This document shows, piece after piece, positions 10,237 to 21,552 of a stretch of DNA of 64,000 nucleotides (the first letter of the stretch is position 1; each line of letters begins with the position of its first letter). Position numbers and translations under genes: made by a program. This stretch comes from Eretmocerus hayati (Eukaryota > Arthropoda > Insecta > Hymenoptera > Aphelinidae). Below the pieces are notes generated by a model that had not been told where the DNA came from, did not search any database, and saw only the letters and a list, made by a program, of their open reading frames with translations. The stretch spans positions 61,183,672 through 61,247,671 of the forward strand of contig CM056744.1 in assembly GCA_029851415.1 (NCBI GenBank), given 5' to 3'.

Positions 10237-11812
10237 ACCCCTGCCTGACCGCTCGCCCCAACCCATCATCTTCGCTGCTGCGCGGGCCGCGCACGCTACT
10301 TGGAAAGTGGGGCACAGTAAAAGAGTGGGGATGAGGGGGCTGTTCAGCGACACAGTCATCGCGGAATAATTCGGTGAACGTATCGTTCATCTACTAGCCC
10401 TTAGCTGGCACACCTCCGCCGAATAACATAGCTGGCCAACCTGTGTCGATTCGACCCACGTTGAAAAATTGATGCTGTCAACGTATTCAGATGATTTCCG
10501 AGGCCAAAGAAAGAATTTCAAGAAAGACAAATGTCCAGTAAATGCGAAAAATCTCTTTTATCTGAAACATTTTTTGCAATTTTCATCCAAATGAGCTGAG
10601 AATTCAACTGAGTCATCTCGAGATGAGGTAAATTGAAGGAAGCAAAAGCGCGAGAGTGGATCTTGGAAAAAAAGTATTCATTCTGACATATTCCGACGCA
10701 TGAATTGAGAATTTTTATTCTCACCCAATAAGCCGGAATGAAGACCTCCATTGGAAGATCGACCACTGGACTATTCTTTTCTCATATCTACTTGATCTTG
10801 AGATAACTCAGTTAAATTTTCAGCTCATTCCATTGAAAATTGCGTCCTCTAGAATATTTTCAGTGGAAGGCCTTTTTTTGCAATTTTTTGCAATAATTCA
10901 TTACGAAGAAAACCCATTTTTTGCACTTTGTCGTTCTTCTCTCACATGGCTATCGAGTATACGATATTGAGCTGTATGGACGCGAAGTCGGATGAGAACA
11001 CAACGTATGTAACCAAAAATTATATGTAGTTAATTCTGATCCATGAAACAAACTCGAGTGAAAAACACACGACGCGCGCATAGCTGGCACACCTGGGTAC
11101 TTTAGACCCAGCGACAATTTTTCTTGGCTGTGGTGGGAAGACGCGCGCGCCAGCCCTGTTGCTATATGCACGGTCGGTAAGTGGCACATCTTGACTTCCA
11201 ACAAATGTCACCCTGAGCCCGGGAAACTCCGAATTACGAGCGTGGCGATTTCATAAAAGAGGCCTTGGGTCGAATAGACCCACGTGTGCAACCTAGGACT
11301 AGTCTGCAATATATGTCGTGCGGACTCTCTCGCACTTAGAATTCTCGTACGTTCAGCTGCGAGCCACGACAGCTGATTGAATCAGATACACGCGACGCAT
11401 ATATTGGACGTTCACGAGGCTGGCAGCATTGCATGAATTACATGACTACTCCACATATGGATATGGTACGTGGTCAGCTATGAATGGTTGTGGTTGTTGA
11501 TTATTGTGTGGCGCATTAGGGTCAAGCTGCAGCAGAAGCTAGACGCGATCGATCAATTTGGTCATAGATATTAGATGGGGCAGATCGGTCGACCCAACGC
11601 TCTAGCGTCTCTGTGTTGGTAAAGTAGCTGATCCATCTCAACCTTCCATCAGTTGAGAGAATTTCATAACTTGATCGGTTTTAGTCTCACGCGTTAGTGT
11701 GCGTGTTATTGAGTGAGTTTGTGTATTTTGTGTGTGTTCTACATCTCGACCTGAGTTTGGAAGTTTGATTGTTATTAATTTCTGTTCTATCTGTGATAAT
11801 TCGTGGGAAATC
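10237..11812. other. Unassigned region 5' of the BEL/Pao element
   Basis: About 1.6 kb with no convincing coding sequence. It should hold the 5' LTR and leader of the BEL/Pao element starting at 11813, but I could not match any part to a second LTR copy downstream of pol, so no LTR boundary is given. Confidence 0.4.
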
Positions 11813-13131
11813 ATGGCTGTTAGACTTCTTTTCAATCGGCAATTGCAACTTGTCGTCCATATTCGTAATTCTGACACAAATACTGTCAAAAAGGACAAAG
11901 AAAACATTACTGTAAATTCTCTCAAAACTCGCTTGGAGTTATGAGAAAGATATTGGGATGAATTTTGACAAGATGATTTGAATTTACAACAGCAGTAGGA
12001 TGAATTGAAGGACGAATAGTATTCCACTAAATGAGGTTCTCTAGAGATCGAGGGGAATTATTCAATTCTGAAAGAAGTAGATGAGAATGCTGAATTAACG
12101 ATACCGGGAGGATCACTGTCTGAACATGGTTCAGTACATGGTTCAGCGCGAGGCTCAGTCCACGCGTCAGTCCATTCAGCCAATCATCCTCAAAATCAAA
12201 ATTTCTACCCATATCAACATTGTGATGCGCAGCAACTTATACGTACGTCATCGGAATTGCAGTCCATCCCTAGACTCGAACCGCCTAAATTTTCTGGTAA
12301 ACAAGCTGATTGGGAATACTTCGAGGAGCGTTCTAGATCGGTTATTGGGGAAAATCCTGATTTATCATCGTCTGCTCAATTGAACCATTTGCTCAATGCA
12401 GTTGAGGGTGACGCAGAAAAAATGATGAAAGGCGTCAAAACGCGTACTACAAGTTTTTTAATTGCTTGGAATGAATCATGTCGACGTTACGATAACTCTC
12501 GGTTGAGATTGAGCACGAACTTGAATGAATTGATAGATTTAGCCCCAATCACCAAAAAATCTGCTTACGATTTTGTTACAATTATGAACCAAGCTGAAGA
12601 ATCTATTCAAGGACTTCGAGATCTAGAGTGTCCCGTGGATGAATGGGATTGTTGGCTCGTTCATTTAATTGTTCAAAAATTGGACCCGGGTACCAGAGAA
12701 ACTTGGACTATTGCGCAAGAAAATGTTGAGGGTTTTTCGACGTATGCTGCTTTATCTAACTTTTTGGAAAATCATATTCAATCGTTAAATGCGGCGCAAC
12801 AAATGAATCGAAGCCTGGTTTGTCGTCTGCTGGACGATACCAAGGTAATTCTAGTAGAAGGGATGTCAATTCAAATTCTGGGAATTCACAAAGTAATAAT
12901 GGTCAGTCTAGCAGTCCACGTATTTGTATTAATTGTGAACGCAATCATGCATTGCACAAATGTGAAAAGTTTTTATCGCTGTCTGGGCACCAAAGATTTG
13001 AATTTTGCAAATCAAATCAGTTGTGTATTAGTTGTTTGAAACCTGGTCATTATGCTGAAAAATATGGATCACAGTATAAGTGTAGTAAGTGTAAAAGGTC
13101 ACATCATACAAAACTACATATGGATTTTTAG
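11813..13131 (+). pseudogene. BEL/Pao Gag (DUF1759 family) with zinc knuckles
   Basis: Structural capsid/nucleocapsid protein. The frame opens with an ATG at 11813 (MAVRLLFNRQLQLVVHIRN) and has about five stops between 11942 and 12035. It then runs open through a Ser/His-rich linker into PRLEPPKFSGKQADWEYFEE and FLIAWNESCRRYDNSRLR, the DUF1759 hallmark of BEL Gag. A frameshift near 12810 leads to CINCERNHALHKCEKF and CISCLKPGHYAEKYGSQYKC, a Cys/His nucleocapsid region. It ends at a TAG at 13129-13131, after which the same frame continues into protease, so a single Gag-Pol frame is inferred. Several of the early stops are the kind made from CAG or CGA by C-to-T change. Confidence 0.88.
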
Positions 13132-13206
13132 GGTGCTTCTAAGCCAGAGGATTCTCAAAATTCGCAGCAACAAGTTGGTTCTCATCTAATTCACAATTCT
13201 TCCGCG

Positions 13207-13818
13207 GTGTCAAAGCAAGCGCGTTTGGTAGCAACCGTGCGTGTTTGGTTACAAGGTGCGGACGAACAGAAAATTGAAGCTTGTGCCTTGATTGACCCAG
13301 GCTCAGACTGTTTGTTTGTAGCAAATAGGGTCGTTCAAGCCTTGAATTTGTCGTTACGGGAACTCAAGTTGGGGGTCAATACCACTGGGGATCGACGCAC
13401 AGTAGTTTCGACAAGTGAAGTTTCGCTCACTCTACTGTCCAAAATCGATTCAAATTTCTTGTTCGAGATTGAGGCTCTGGTTCTTCCGGATTTTACCTCA
13501 TTTTCGCCTAGGTCAACGGTGAAATGTGACGATTGGCCACATTTAGATGGACTAACACTTGCGGATCCGGAATTTTTCATCCCTGCTGAAGTTGACTGTT
13601 TATTGGGCACACAGGTGTATAGTGAAATTCGTAGAGAAGGTTTGGTAAAGGGCCCATCAAAAACTCCTACCGCTCAGAACACAGCATTGTGCTCGATTCT
13701 CACTGGAGGTACGGAGTCGGGTGTGGAAACTGTACATCCTCTTGCCGTTCTATCTTTGCATTCTGGCGTTGATAGCTCCCTATCAGATCAACTAACTGAA
13801 TTTTGGGAAATTGAATAA
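13207..13818 (+). pseudogene. BEL/Pao aspartic protease (Peptidase A17/DUF1758)
   Basis: Processing protease of the polyprotein. It reads RLVATVRVWLQ, then CALIDPGSDCLFVANRVVQA, where the usual D-S/T-G active-site triad is DPG, and later VDCLLGTQVYSEI, the conserved LLGxD-like segment near the C-terminus. It is in the same frame as the Gag zinc knuckles and the downstream pol, separated from them by single stops (13129, 13816). DPG in place of DSG would be expected to reduce activity. The frame is otherwise open for 203 residues, so decay here is slight. Confidence 0.83.
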
Positions 13819-14955
13819 CACCCAGCTAATTGTCATCTTACAGCTGAGGAGGAGTATTGTGAAAAATTGTCTAGGTCGTCTGTAGAGCGCACGTCTCAAG
13901 GACGCTTCGTCATGCGCCTCCCATTCACACAAAATACTCATGGAGCTTCGTTTTCTGAATCTAGGGTCGTTGCGGTCGTATGCCTACTACGATCTGAGAA
14001 AGAACGACAACAAGATTCTTAGTTGGATGGAGTATACACCAAATTCATGGAAGAGTACGAGTCATTGGGTCACATAAGACGCATGCAGTCACCAGATGGG
14101 TCAAAGCCAGTGCCATCTTACCTGCCACATCATCCTGTTTTTCGTAAGGATAGCGACAAAATTCGAGTCGTTCTGAATGCTTCGCACAGAACAGCTAATG
14201 GTAAATGATTTTTTATTGGCTGGCCCCAAGCTTCAATATGATTTAACATTGGTATTGATCCGTTGGAGATTTTTCAAATATGGATTTTGTACTGACATCG
14301 TTGAAATGTTCAGACAAATTTTGGTATATCCAGATGATGTCAAGTGGCAAAGGATTGTCTGGCGGCCATTGGGGCAAGAGGAGATTCTCGATCATGTACT
14401 ACTCACGTTCACTCACGGAACAGTTTGTGCGCCATACCTGGCTATTAGAGTTCTCCTCCATTTGGCTGAAATTTACAAAGAACAGTTTCCTATCGCTGTT
14501 CTCATCATCCTATACCATCGATACATGGATGATTTGTTTCGGGGAGGGGATACTCTCTCAGCCGCATTGGGAGCTCGAGATCAGCTGATTTCTATCATGT
14601 CGTGCGCATGTATGGAACTCGGAAAGTGGTCAGGTGACATTTCGATAGAACTCGACGATGTTGTCTCCACAATCGGATTAAAATGGTCACCGCAAGGTGA
14701 TGAATTCTTCTTTCGTATATCGCTGCCCTCTGCTCCTGATACGGTTACTAGAAGAACTTTACTTTCAGAGTAGCTCGGTTATTCGATCCTCATGGTTGGT
14801 TAGCTCCGTTTTTGATACGAGCTAAAATTTTGGTGCGAAACATGTGGCATTTGAAAATTGATTGGGACACTCCTGTCGTTGGAGAAGTACTCGCGGAATG
14901 GCTAGAAATACGGTCACAAGTTCCACTTTTATCGCAAGTTCGTGTGTCTCGCTAG
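13819..14955 (+). pseudogene. BEL/Pao reverse transcriptase
   Basis: RNA-dependent DNA polymerase domain. The first part (frame of protease) contains GRFVMRLPFTQN and YLPHHPVFRKDSDKIRVVLN, the typical BEL N-terminal RT motifs. A frameshift near 14190 moves to another frame for DFLLAGPKL, FCTDIVEMFRQI, TFTHGTVCAPYLAIR and RYMDDLFRGG; YMDD (14523-14534) is the intact catalytic box. A second shift near 14765 restores the first frame for RVARLFDPHGWLAPFLIRAK. Stops fall at 14020 and 14953. Family membership is very clear; the reading frame is not functional as it stands. Confidence 0.88.
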
Positions 14956-15630
14956 TTGGGTACTCTGAACAGTTCAAATCGGGAACTTCATGAATTTGCA
15001 GACGCGTCGAAAAGGGCTTATGCGGCCGCTGTTTTTTTAGCTATTCCAGGAGAAACTTCAAACTTGATTATGGCAAAAACGAAAGTCGCGCCGGCAAAAA
15101 CGCTGTTCATACCTAAGCTTGAGTTGTGTGCTGCGGTTTTATTGGTTAAATTGGCGAAACATGTGATGAATAATTTTGAAGTTCGGCCATCAGCTGTTCA
15201 TTGCTGGTCAGATTCGAAAGTTTTCTTGGATTGGCTCAATGGTCATTCGTCCAAATGGGAGACTTTTGTGGCCAATCGAGTGAGTACGATTAGCAGCACT
15301 TCTCCTGATGCTGTATGGAGGCATGTTTGTTCAGAAGAATATTGCGCTGATCGCGCAACCCGGGGGGTAACTGCGAAAGAACTTTTAGATTTGAACATTT
15401 GGTAGTATGGTCCTAATTGGATAATTCAATCGAAAGATGAATGGCCTAAGGTTTCGTCTGAACCCGTATGCGCAGAAGCGCTTGCTCATTTGGTTGTGGA
15501 ATCGTCACCAGTTTTAGAACACCTTCAAAAGCATGTCAGTTCTTCTTCAAAAATAGTTCGCATCGTTGCATATATATTTCGATGGTAATTAAATACCTCG
15601 CGCAATTCTGAAGATCGTTGCAAATCTTTC
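14956..15630 (+). pseudogene. BEL/Pao RNase H domain and linker
   Basis: RNase H removes the RNA strand of the hybrid during reverse transcription. It reads LHEFADASKRAYAAAVFL (first acidic residue in FADAS), then KTLFIPKLELCAAVLL with the catalytic Glu, CWSDSKVFLDWLNG with the third acidic residue (SDS), and EEYCADRATRGVTAKEL at the C-terminus. After the TAG at 15403, the same frame continues YGPNWIIQSKDEWP, the usual linker to integrase. The catalytic residues look intact; the stops make it a pseudogene. Confidence 0.85.
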
Positions 15631-16620
15631 TTGAGTCCTATAGAGTTGAACTCAGCTAAAAATGCATTGTTCAAGTCCATTCAGAGGCAGCACTTTGCTG
15701 AAGAAATCGCAGATTTGGAGAAAGGAGAAAACTTGTCGAAGAGAGGTGACATCCGAAGATTGCTACCATTTTTAGATGCTCGCGAGGTTCTGAGAATTGG
15801 TGGACGCCTTTAAAATGCAAAATTGTCTTACAACGAAATACATCCAGTTATTTTGTCGAGTGGAAGCATCTTTGTTCAACGTTTGGTCGAGGAGTTACAC
15901 AGAGATTTGTTACATGGGGGAGTTGCTGATGTTGAGTGATTTATATAGATGGGCGTGGATACCTTGACTGCAACATGCAGTTCAAAAAGTTTATCGTAAT
16001 TGTGGGAAATGTACTCGGTGCGGTGGTAGACCGCTCATACAGCTAATGGCCCCATCACCAGCAGATAGAGTTACACTAAAGTATGCCTCTCAAGCTAGTG
16101 GCATCAATTACGCAGGTCCAATATCTGTTCTGTTTTCTCGCGTAAAAGGTGCTGAAACCACAAAGGGATACTTTTGCATTTTCGTTTGTATGTTCCCGCG
16201 AGCAACTCATGTTAGAACCGTTTCAGATCTCACCACTCCAGCATCCTTAGGCACCGTTCATAGATTCGTTGCAAGACGAGGTAAATACACAAATATATAT
16301 ATATTGCGACAACGCCAAAAATTTTGTAGTTGCTGAAAGAGAGCTTGGGCAATTATTTGACCAATCATCGGCATTTCCAATAGAACTAAGCGAAGAATTA
16401 GCTAAAGAGGGAGTCACTTGGCACTTTTCATCGCCCCGCGCACCTCACTTTGAAGGTTTACGGGAGGCGGCGGTTCGCTCATTCAAACATCATGTGAAGC
16501 GAGTAGTGGGTGATTCTAAGTTCACTTTTGAAGAATTGCAAACTCTTAGTTCTCAAATCGAAGCATGCCTAAATTCGAGACCGCTTTGCCCTTTGTCAAC
16601 TGAAGGAGCTGATTTGGTTG
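15631..16620 (+). pseudogene. BEL/Pao integrase (zinc-binding and catalytic core)
   Basis: Integrase inserts the cDNA into the genome. It begins with LNSAKNALFKSIQRQHF and RRLLPFLDAREVLRIGGRL, then HPVILSS, EELHRDLLHGG and, after a frameshift near 15940, NCGKCTRCGGRPL, forming the H-H-C-C zinc site. The core has GINYAGPISVLF, where the first catalytic Asp (normally DYAGP) is Asn (codon 16106-16108). After another frameshift near 16270 it continues YCDNAKNFVVA with the second Asp and HFEGLREAAVRSFK with the Glu. The Asp-to-Asn change alone should abolish catalysis. The core is cut at 16620 by the inserted repeat. Confidence 0.88.
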
Positions 16621-16876
16621 CCATATACAAGTTGAATATTTGGTCTCGTCGATCTTGAAGGACGGTGGGGAACTAAATAAATTCCCAAAATTTCATGATG
16701 GAAATTTTATTGCAACGTTTCGTCCACTAGGTTTTGTGGACCTCATCAGGCTTCAGGTTTGTTATTCTTTAGATCGTCATGATATTTTTTTAACGATCTT
16801 GTGATAGAGCACAGACATAACGTCTGGCTCCTGTCAATACAAGTAAATAGAGTGAGTCCTAGAAAAAATCACTTAT
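16621..16876 (-). mobile_element. 256-bp insertion with hammerhead-like core, 10-bp target duplication
   Basis: This sequence interrupts the BEL integrase. GATTTGGTTG occurs at 16611-16620 and again at 16877-16886, directly flanking it, and removing one copy plus the insert rejoins the pol frame. On the minus strand it contains CCTGATGAGGTCCAC, a loop, then GTGGACGAAACG, which is the conserved core and stem II of hammerhead ribozymes. Hammerheads of this kind are known in the pseudo-LTRs of Penelope-like elements and in retrozymes. Assignment to a Penelope-like remnant is inference from the motif and the variable-length duplication. No protein is encoded. Confidence 0.72.
16717..16749 (-). 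ncRNA. Hammerhead ribozyme-like core
   Basis: The minus strand reads CTGATGA (16749-16743), a six-pair stem II (GUCCAC 16727-16722 reading inward and GUGGAC 16741-16736 as plus-strand mirror) closed by an 8-nt loop, then CGAAAC (16722-16717). These are the invariant hammerhead core blocks. I could not build convincing stems I and III with a cleavage-site NUH inside the insert, so this may be a decayed or partial ribozyme. Confidence 0.55.
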
Positions 16877-17261
16877 GATTTGGTTGTCCTTACTCCGGGA
16901 CATTTGCTCATTGGGAGATCTATGACTGCTTTACCTGAACCATATAACGATGCAGAAGTAACACAGTCTCCTCAGTGCAGGTGGAGAGCCATACAACGTA
17001 TGAGGAATGATTTTTGGGATCGATGGCGTATGGAAGTCATGCATCATTATCGACTGAGGTCCAAATGGCTAGCAGTACAAGAGCAACTTCGAGTGGGAGA
17101 TCTCGTGTTGGTATAGGACGAGCTAACGCCACCTACAAAATGGCCCTCGGCAAGGGTCACTGCCGTCCATCCACGAGCTGACGGATTGGTGCGCGTGGTC
17201 GACCTCGGGACCGCCACCACAACACTCCGTCGGGCACTCTGCAAGATCATCAAGAAGCCGT
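16877..17261 (+). pseudogene. BEL/Pao C-terminal DUF5641 domain
   Basis: The last domain of BEL/Pao Pol. It reads LTPGHLLIGRSMTALPEP, then CRWRAIQRMRNDFWDRW and YRLRSKWLAVQEQLRVGDLV, a TAG at 17114-17116, then DELTPPTKWPSARVTAVHP and RVVDLGTATTTLRR. TPxHxLIGR and the W(R/K)RxQxxxxxFWxRW pattern are the family signature. The domain begins directly after the second copy of the 10-bp duplication that flanks the ribozyme-bearing insert. The frame breaks at only one stop, and a terminator follows near 17261. Confidence 0.88.
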
Positions 17262-17853
17262 AGATCCTGGGGAAGAAGGCAGGGAGCCCTCTGGTCAACC
17301 CGAAGAAGAAGCCAGGGAACAACAAGAAGAGTCATGGAAGATGACCGCGTAATCTCGACACTTCACTACACACTTGTTCCTTGATCCACGACATCACCGA
17401 ATCACATGTCGTTTGTTTGGCCCCAATTTTGTGTAATTGTTTTCGTAGAGTTTCATTAGAGTCACAGTAGTTCATTTGCCAAGTATCATCTGTCCACCTT
17501 TAACCACTATTTTTTTTAATTTGAAGTCGTTTTGAGGCCTACAATTCCCACATAATCTGGGTTCGTATCATTTAATCGTGTCCTCAAATTGGAGCTATTT
17601 GCTATGCAGTTTGACTTGCGTCAATTTTGAGACAAAATTTGTCTCGTGCAATATTTTTTTTTGTTGATTGACTTTGTTTTCGATTGTTGCATTGGTAGCT
17701 GATCACTATGCGTGATGTTGTTTGTTCAAGTTGATCAGCTTAACCACTCAAATTCGATTTCATCATGTTGAGAAAGATTGAGATAGAATGCTCATTTTTT
17801 TGAGATCTTATAGACGCGTGGAGCTCGATTAAATTCTTCTTCATTGATCTATT
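17262..17853. other. Noncoding region 3' of the BEL/Pao element
   Basis: T-rich sequence, probably the 3' untranslated part and LTR remains of the BEL/Pao element. I found no direct repeat with the 5' flank, so no LTR is called. Confidence 0.4.
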
Positions 17854-20275
17854 AAAGGAGCTGTTGCAAATAAGGCCAAATCTGCTCCAGAGAATTGGGA
17901 CTCCAGGTTGCACTGAAATGCGTGTTCTGGGTGTCTGAATATGCATATGAATTTTTTCCGCGTCAAACCAAAGCGTCTCCCAGTAGTGGGCAAAAAGGTG
18001 TCCCATTTAAAATACACGTGGAACGCACTTTCTAGCGTCCCTCTCAAAATTGGCCCAATGGACTATAACGGCTCCAATGAGGATTTGTACTTGAACAGAA
18101 AATACAACTTTTAGGGGTTTTTTCATGGACGGGTGAAAATGGACTGACAAACTATCATATCTTGTAGATCTCATCAAAATACACATTTTTGGTTCCCATA
18201 ATTTTTTCGAAAAAGCGCACCAGATTCGAGTTTATAGCGAAAAAGTGCCGGAAATAGGCACTCTCCAACGTTCTCACGCAAAATACTTGAAAAACGCAAA
18301 TGGAAACCCTATATAATAATTGCGTGACAAGTTGCTTTTTTTCGTGTACTTCAAAATGAAAAAAAATTCATAGCGTTCCGATGTTCCTGCTTCGAGGAAT
18401 ATGCATTTTTATGCCAGATAACAAGTATGAGTGGATAAATTCATGGTTCCAGCATGCTATATGCAATTCTACGTCAATGAGTCATACAACTACATCAATC
18501 GGACATGCAAAATCACCAATTTTCATCCACGATCATCATTCGGAGCTATATAAGGTTATGATAAGGATCGAATCTTTGAACACCAGGATTGTTGTCTTTC
18601 TCAAAACTTTTTCCAACTATGAGAATATTGTAGTGTACGAGACTACGAAAATAACCATTCATGAGAACTCATACTCTATGGCTTGAATTGATATCACAAG
18701 TTGATGTCGAAAATTTTCAAACTAGTGAAATCTACTTAATCAGCCGTGACAGTAGTCCGCCTGTCAAGCTAGACGACGAGATTACTGGTAGAACAAGTTT
18801 TCTGAGTAAGATGACAACGGAAGTTATTTGTTCTTCGCGTTTTATACCAAAACTCGTGTGTCAGTCAGTTCACCTGTTCATAATAGCTATAGTTTTCTTT
18901 GATATCACATATTTGACTTTGAGGTTCAATCTGACTCAGAGTCATCTTCATCTGTAGCCACTGATTCAAAAACTCCATGCTCAGCCAGGAACTCTTCATT
19001 CGTTTGCTCATGGTCGACATTGCTGACGAAGAAATCATAGTTCCGGCTTAATCTCTCCCTGCAATTCTCCTGGTATCGTTCATAACCGAGATACCATAAT
19101 ACTGAAGCGATGTGAACACAGCAACCATTTTTTAGATTTTTTTAGAGGGAGAAGGTTTGAATCGGGGTTCACATCTACCAACGTACGAATTCACACAATA
19201 TCAACAGATTTTGGCAGCTGCGACTTCCGGGGAACCCATGTGCGTGCAAGCTTGCCAGTGTTGGGCCTTGACAAATGAGGAATTCCAATAGCACCGGAGA
19301 ATTTTGATGGATGTGCCTAGTTTCCGGGATATTCTAGGGCTCTGAACGGTGATCGTGGATGAAAATTGGTGATTTTGCATGTCCGATTGATGTAGTTGTA
19401 TGACTCATTGACGTAGAATTGCATATAGCATGCTGGAACCATGAATTTATCCACTCAAACTTGTTATCTGGCATAAAAATGCATATTCCTCAAAGCAGGA
19501 ACATCGGAACGCTATGAATTTTTTTTCATTTTGAAGTACACGAAAAAAAGCAACTTTTCACGCAATTATTATATCGGGTTTCCATTTGCGTTTTTCGAGT
19601 ATTTTGCGTGAGAACGTTGGAGAGTGCCTATTTCCGGCACTTTTTCGCTATAAACTCGAATCTGGTGCGTTTTTTCGAAAAAATTATGGGAACCAAAAAT
19701 GTGTATTTTGATGAGATCTACAAGATATGATAGTTTGTCAGTCCATTTTCACCTCGAGATCGCCAAGAAATCCAATAAATATGGTTTTTTACGACTTTTG
19801 GTCGTTTTTTGGGAACCCCCAACCAATACATGCATAAAAAACCGATGCCAAATGGAAGCTTAGAACATAATCTACAACTTTGGTCCTCTGCAACTTTTCG
19901 ATTAATCCCACTCCGTTCGAGTATTCCCCGGTTTTAGCGTGAAAGATCCGCATTTTCCATCTCTCAAGTGGTTTTTCGGTACCAGCACATCATTTCCCGT
20001 CCATGAAAAAACCCCTAAAAGTTGTATTTTCTGTTCAAGAACAAATCCTCATTGGAGCCGTTATAGTCCATTGGGCCAATTTTGAGAGGGGCGCTAGAAA
20101 GTGCGGTCCACGTGTATTTTAAATGGGACACCTTTTTGCCCACTACTGGGAGACGCTTTGGTTTGACGCGGAAAAAATTCATATGCATATTCAGACACCC
20201 AAAACACGCATTTCAGTGCAACCTGGAGTCCCAATTCTCTGGAGCAGATTTGGCCTTATTTGCAACAGCTCCTTT
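17854..20275. mobile_element. Large foldback element (2.4 kb) with ~0.7-0.9-kb inverted arms
   Basis: The left arm (17854-18537) and right arm (19348-20275) are inverted copies ending in AAAGGAGCTGTTGCAAATAA. They share long stretches such as GGGACACCTTTTTGCCCACT and GCACTTTTTCGCTATAAACT. The right arm has about 244 bp (19753-19996) that are missing from the left arm; the left junction GACGGG|TGAAAATGG looks like a clean deletion. The ~0.8-kb centre (18538-19347) has no recognised gene. The frames that appear in both arms are mirror images and are not called. Confidence 0.88.
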
Positions 20276-20609
20276 GGAATGTTAATAGTTTTTCACTTTT
20301 CCCCGTATTATCGGTCATTGTTGGGTAGAATCATTCGTAAATTCATTCATGATCAGTTGACGCGTCAATCATTCAGTTTTTCTCTTCATGATTATGTAGT
20401 AGTCTATTCAGGTTGACGACTCGGTTTTTTTTGTTTCGTATCCAATCACGGTTGTGAAATTTTGAATGTTTTTGCCTGAAACATTGAGTGCTTCGAGTAT
20501 TTTGCCCTCCAAATTTCACCAGGTTCAGCATCAAGTTGAAAATTTCATGTCTCGGAAGTTTTTCTTGGTTGCTTGCTATGAGCAAGCAAAGGAGGCGGAA
20601 TGTTTGGAA
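20276..20609. other. Spacer, no recognised feature
   Basis: Short AT-rich interval between the 2.4-kb foldback and repeat copy B; contains a small palindrome TTGCTTGCTATGAGCAAGCAA near 20569. Confidence 0.4.
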
Positions 20610-20990
20610 GAGTCAGTTGAATTCAGAGATAATTTCCAGAGCTTTCGAGAACGAGAAAGCCAAGGTAGAGCAATGAACTTTACCTCCCCTTGGAATCGTA
20701 TGTTTCTATTGCACGCTGATTGGCACATTCAAAATTCAAAGAAATTTGGCAACATTGCTCTTCCTCAGTCCCTCTCGGTCTCGTAGGCGATCTCGCTTCG
20801 GCGAACCGGCAGTTGACCATGAACCGCCGAGCAGGCAAGAATTGTAAGCCTCGCTCACGCTCGCGTTTTAAAGTGCCACGAGCTCTATCACATTTTCTTT
20901 GCGAAATTGATCCCTCCGCGTCGCGATTCCTTCTCTCAATTCTCTCGCGCCTTCTTTCCTATATTCTTGGCCTCACCCAAACAGTATCGA
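20610..20990 (+). repeat. Dispersed repeat family, copy B
   Basis: It matches 9130-9660 nearly base for base over TTGAATTCAGAGATAATTT, TCGTATGTTTCTATTGCACG, GGCACATTCAAAATTC and GCCGAGCAGGCAAGAATTG. It lacks part of the 3' portion seen in copy A and stops near GGCCTCACCCAAACAG. No coding frame is conserved between copies. Confidence 0.82.
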
Positions 20991-21552
20991 TTTTCTATGC
21001 GAACCGCAACATTCGAAATTCCTAGCGAACGATCTTGGTTGACTCGTGATTTGAGTGAATATCGACTCAATGAGGGATGATTGACTCGTTTGAGTTGATT
21101 CACTGAAATGCAGTCCCTCAAATTCATTCCTGCTCGTTTTCCCTATTTTCCTAATTCACTTATTTCCCTCAGTGATTGAGTAAGCATTCCTTGCTTACTT
21201 AATTTGTAGTTGTACTGAAACCAAATTTGAAGAGTCATATGGCATTGGTTGTAGTTTGAGAAAAGAATCAATCCTGACGTCTATGTGTATCTTTTTCTTC
21301 CAATTTCATGAAACATTTATCCTGGTCTTCTTCATTCATCTTTAATGATTACACCCAATACGGTGCCAATATACTCGGCTTATCTATAATCTGAGGGAGG
21401 GAAAGATAATCATTCCGTTCTGAATCTCTATCTTTATGGATAATTAAAAAAAATCTTTGCTGTATAATGTAACTCCCATCATATCAACTCCAGATTCTGA
21501 TGATTCATTGAAGCTTTATATATCTACCACTCAAGATTTCCATGATACATGT
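20991..21552. other. Spacer, no recognised feature
   Basis: AT-rich, with short words such as TGACTCG and TGAGTTGATTC recurring at 21040-21110. No gene seen. It ends in ATGT, the left target duplication of the LTR element. Confidence 0.4.

Larger units (their letters stand above)
11813..17261 (+). mobile_element. BEL/Pao LTR retrotransposon coding region (gag-pol), inactivated
   Basis: A full gag, protease, RT, RNase H, integrase, DUF5641 order, diagnostic of the BEL/Pao superfamily. Most of pol stays in one frame (12820-15900), except for the RT block (about 14190-14765), which lies between two compensating frameshifts. Stops include 13129 TAG, 13816 TAA, 14020 TAG, 14953 TAG, 15403 TAG and 15811 TAA. 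A 256-bp insert with its 10-bp target duplication splits the 3' part at 16621. LTRs were not identified on either side. Confidence 0.92.

Noticed and set aside
17740..20416. Matching frames beginning MGHLFAHYWETLW on both strands
   Set aside because: Mirror copies from the arms of the 2.4-kb foldback; no protein motif.
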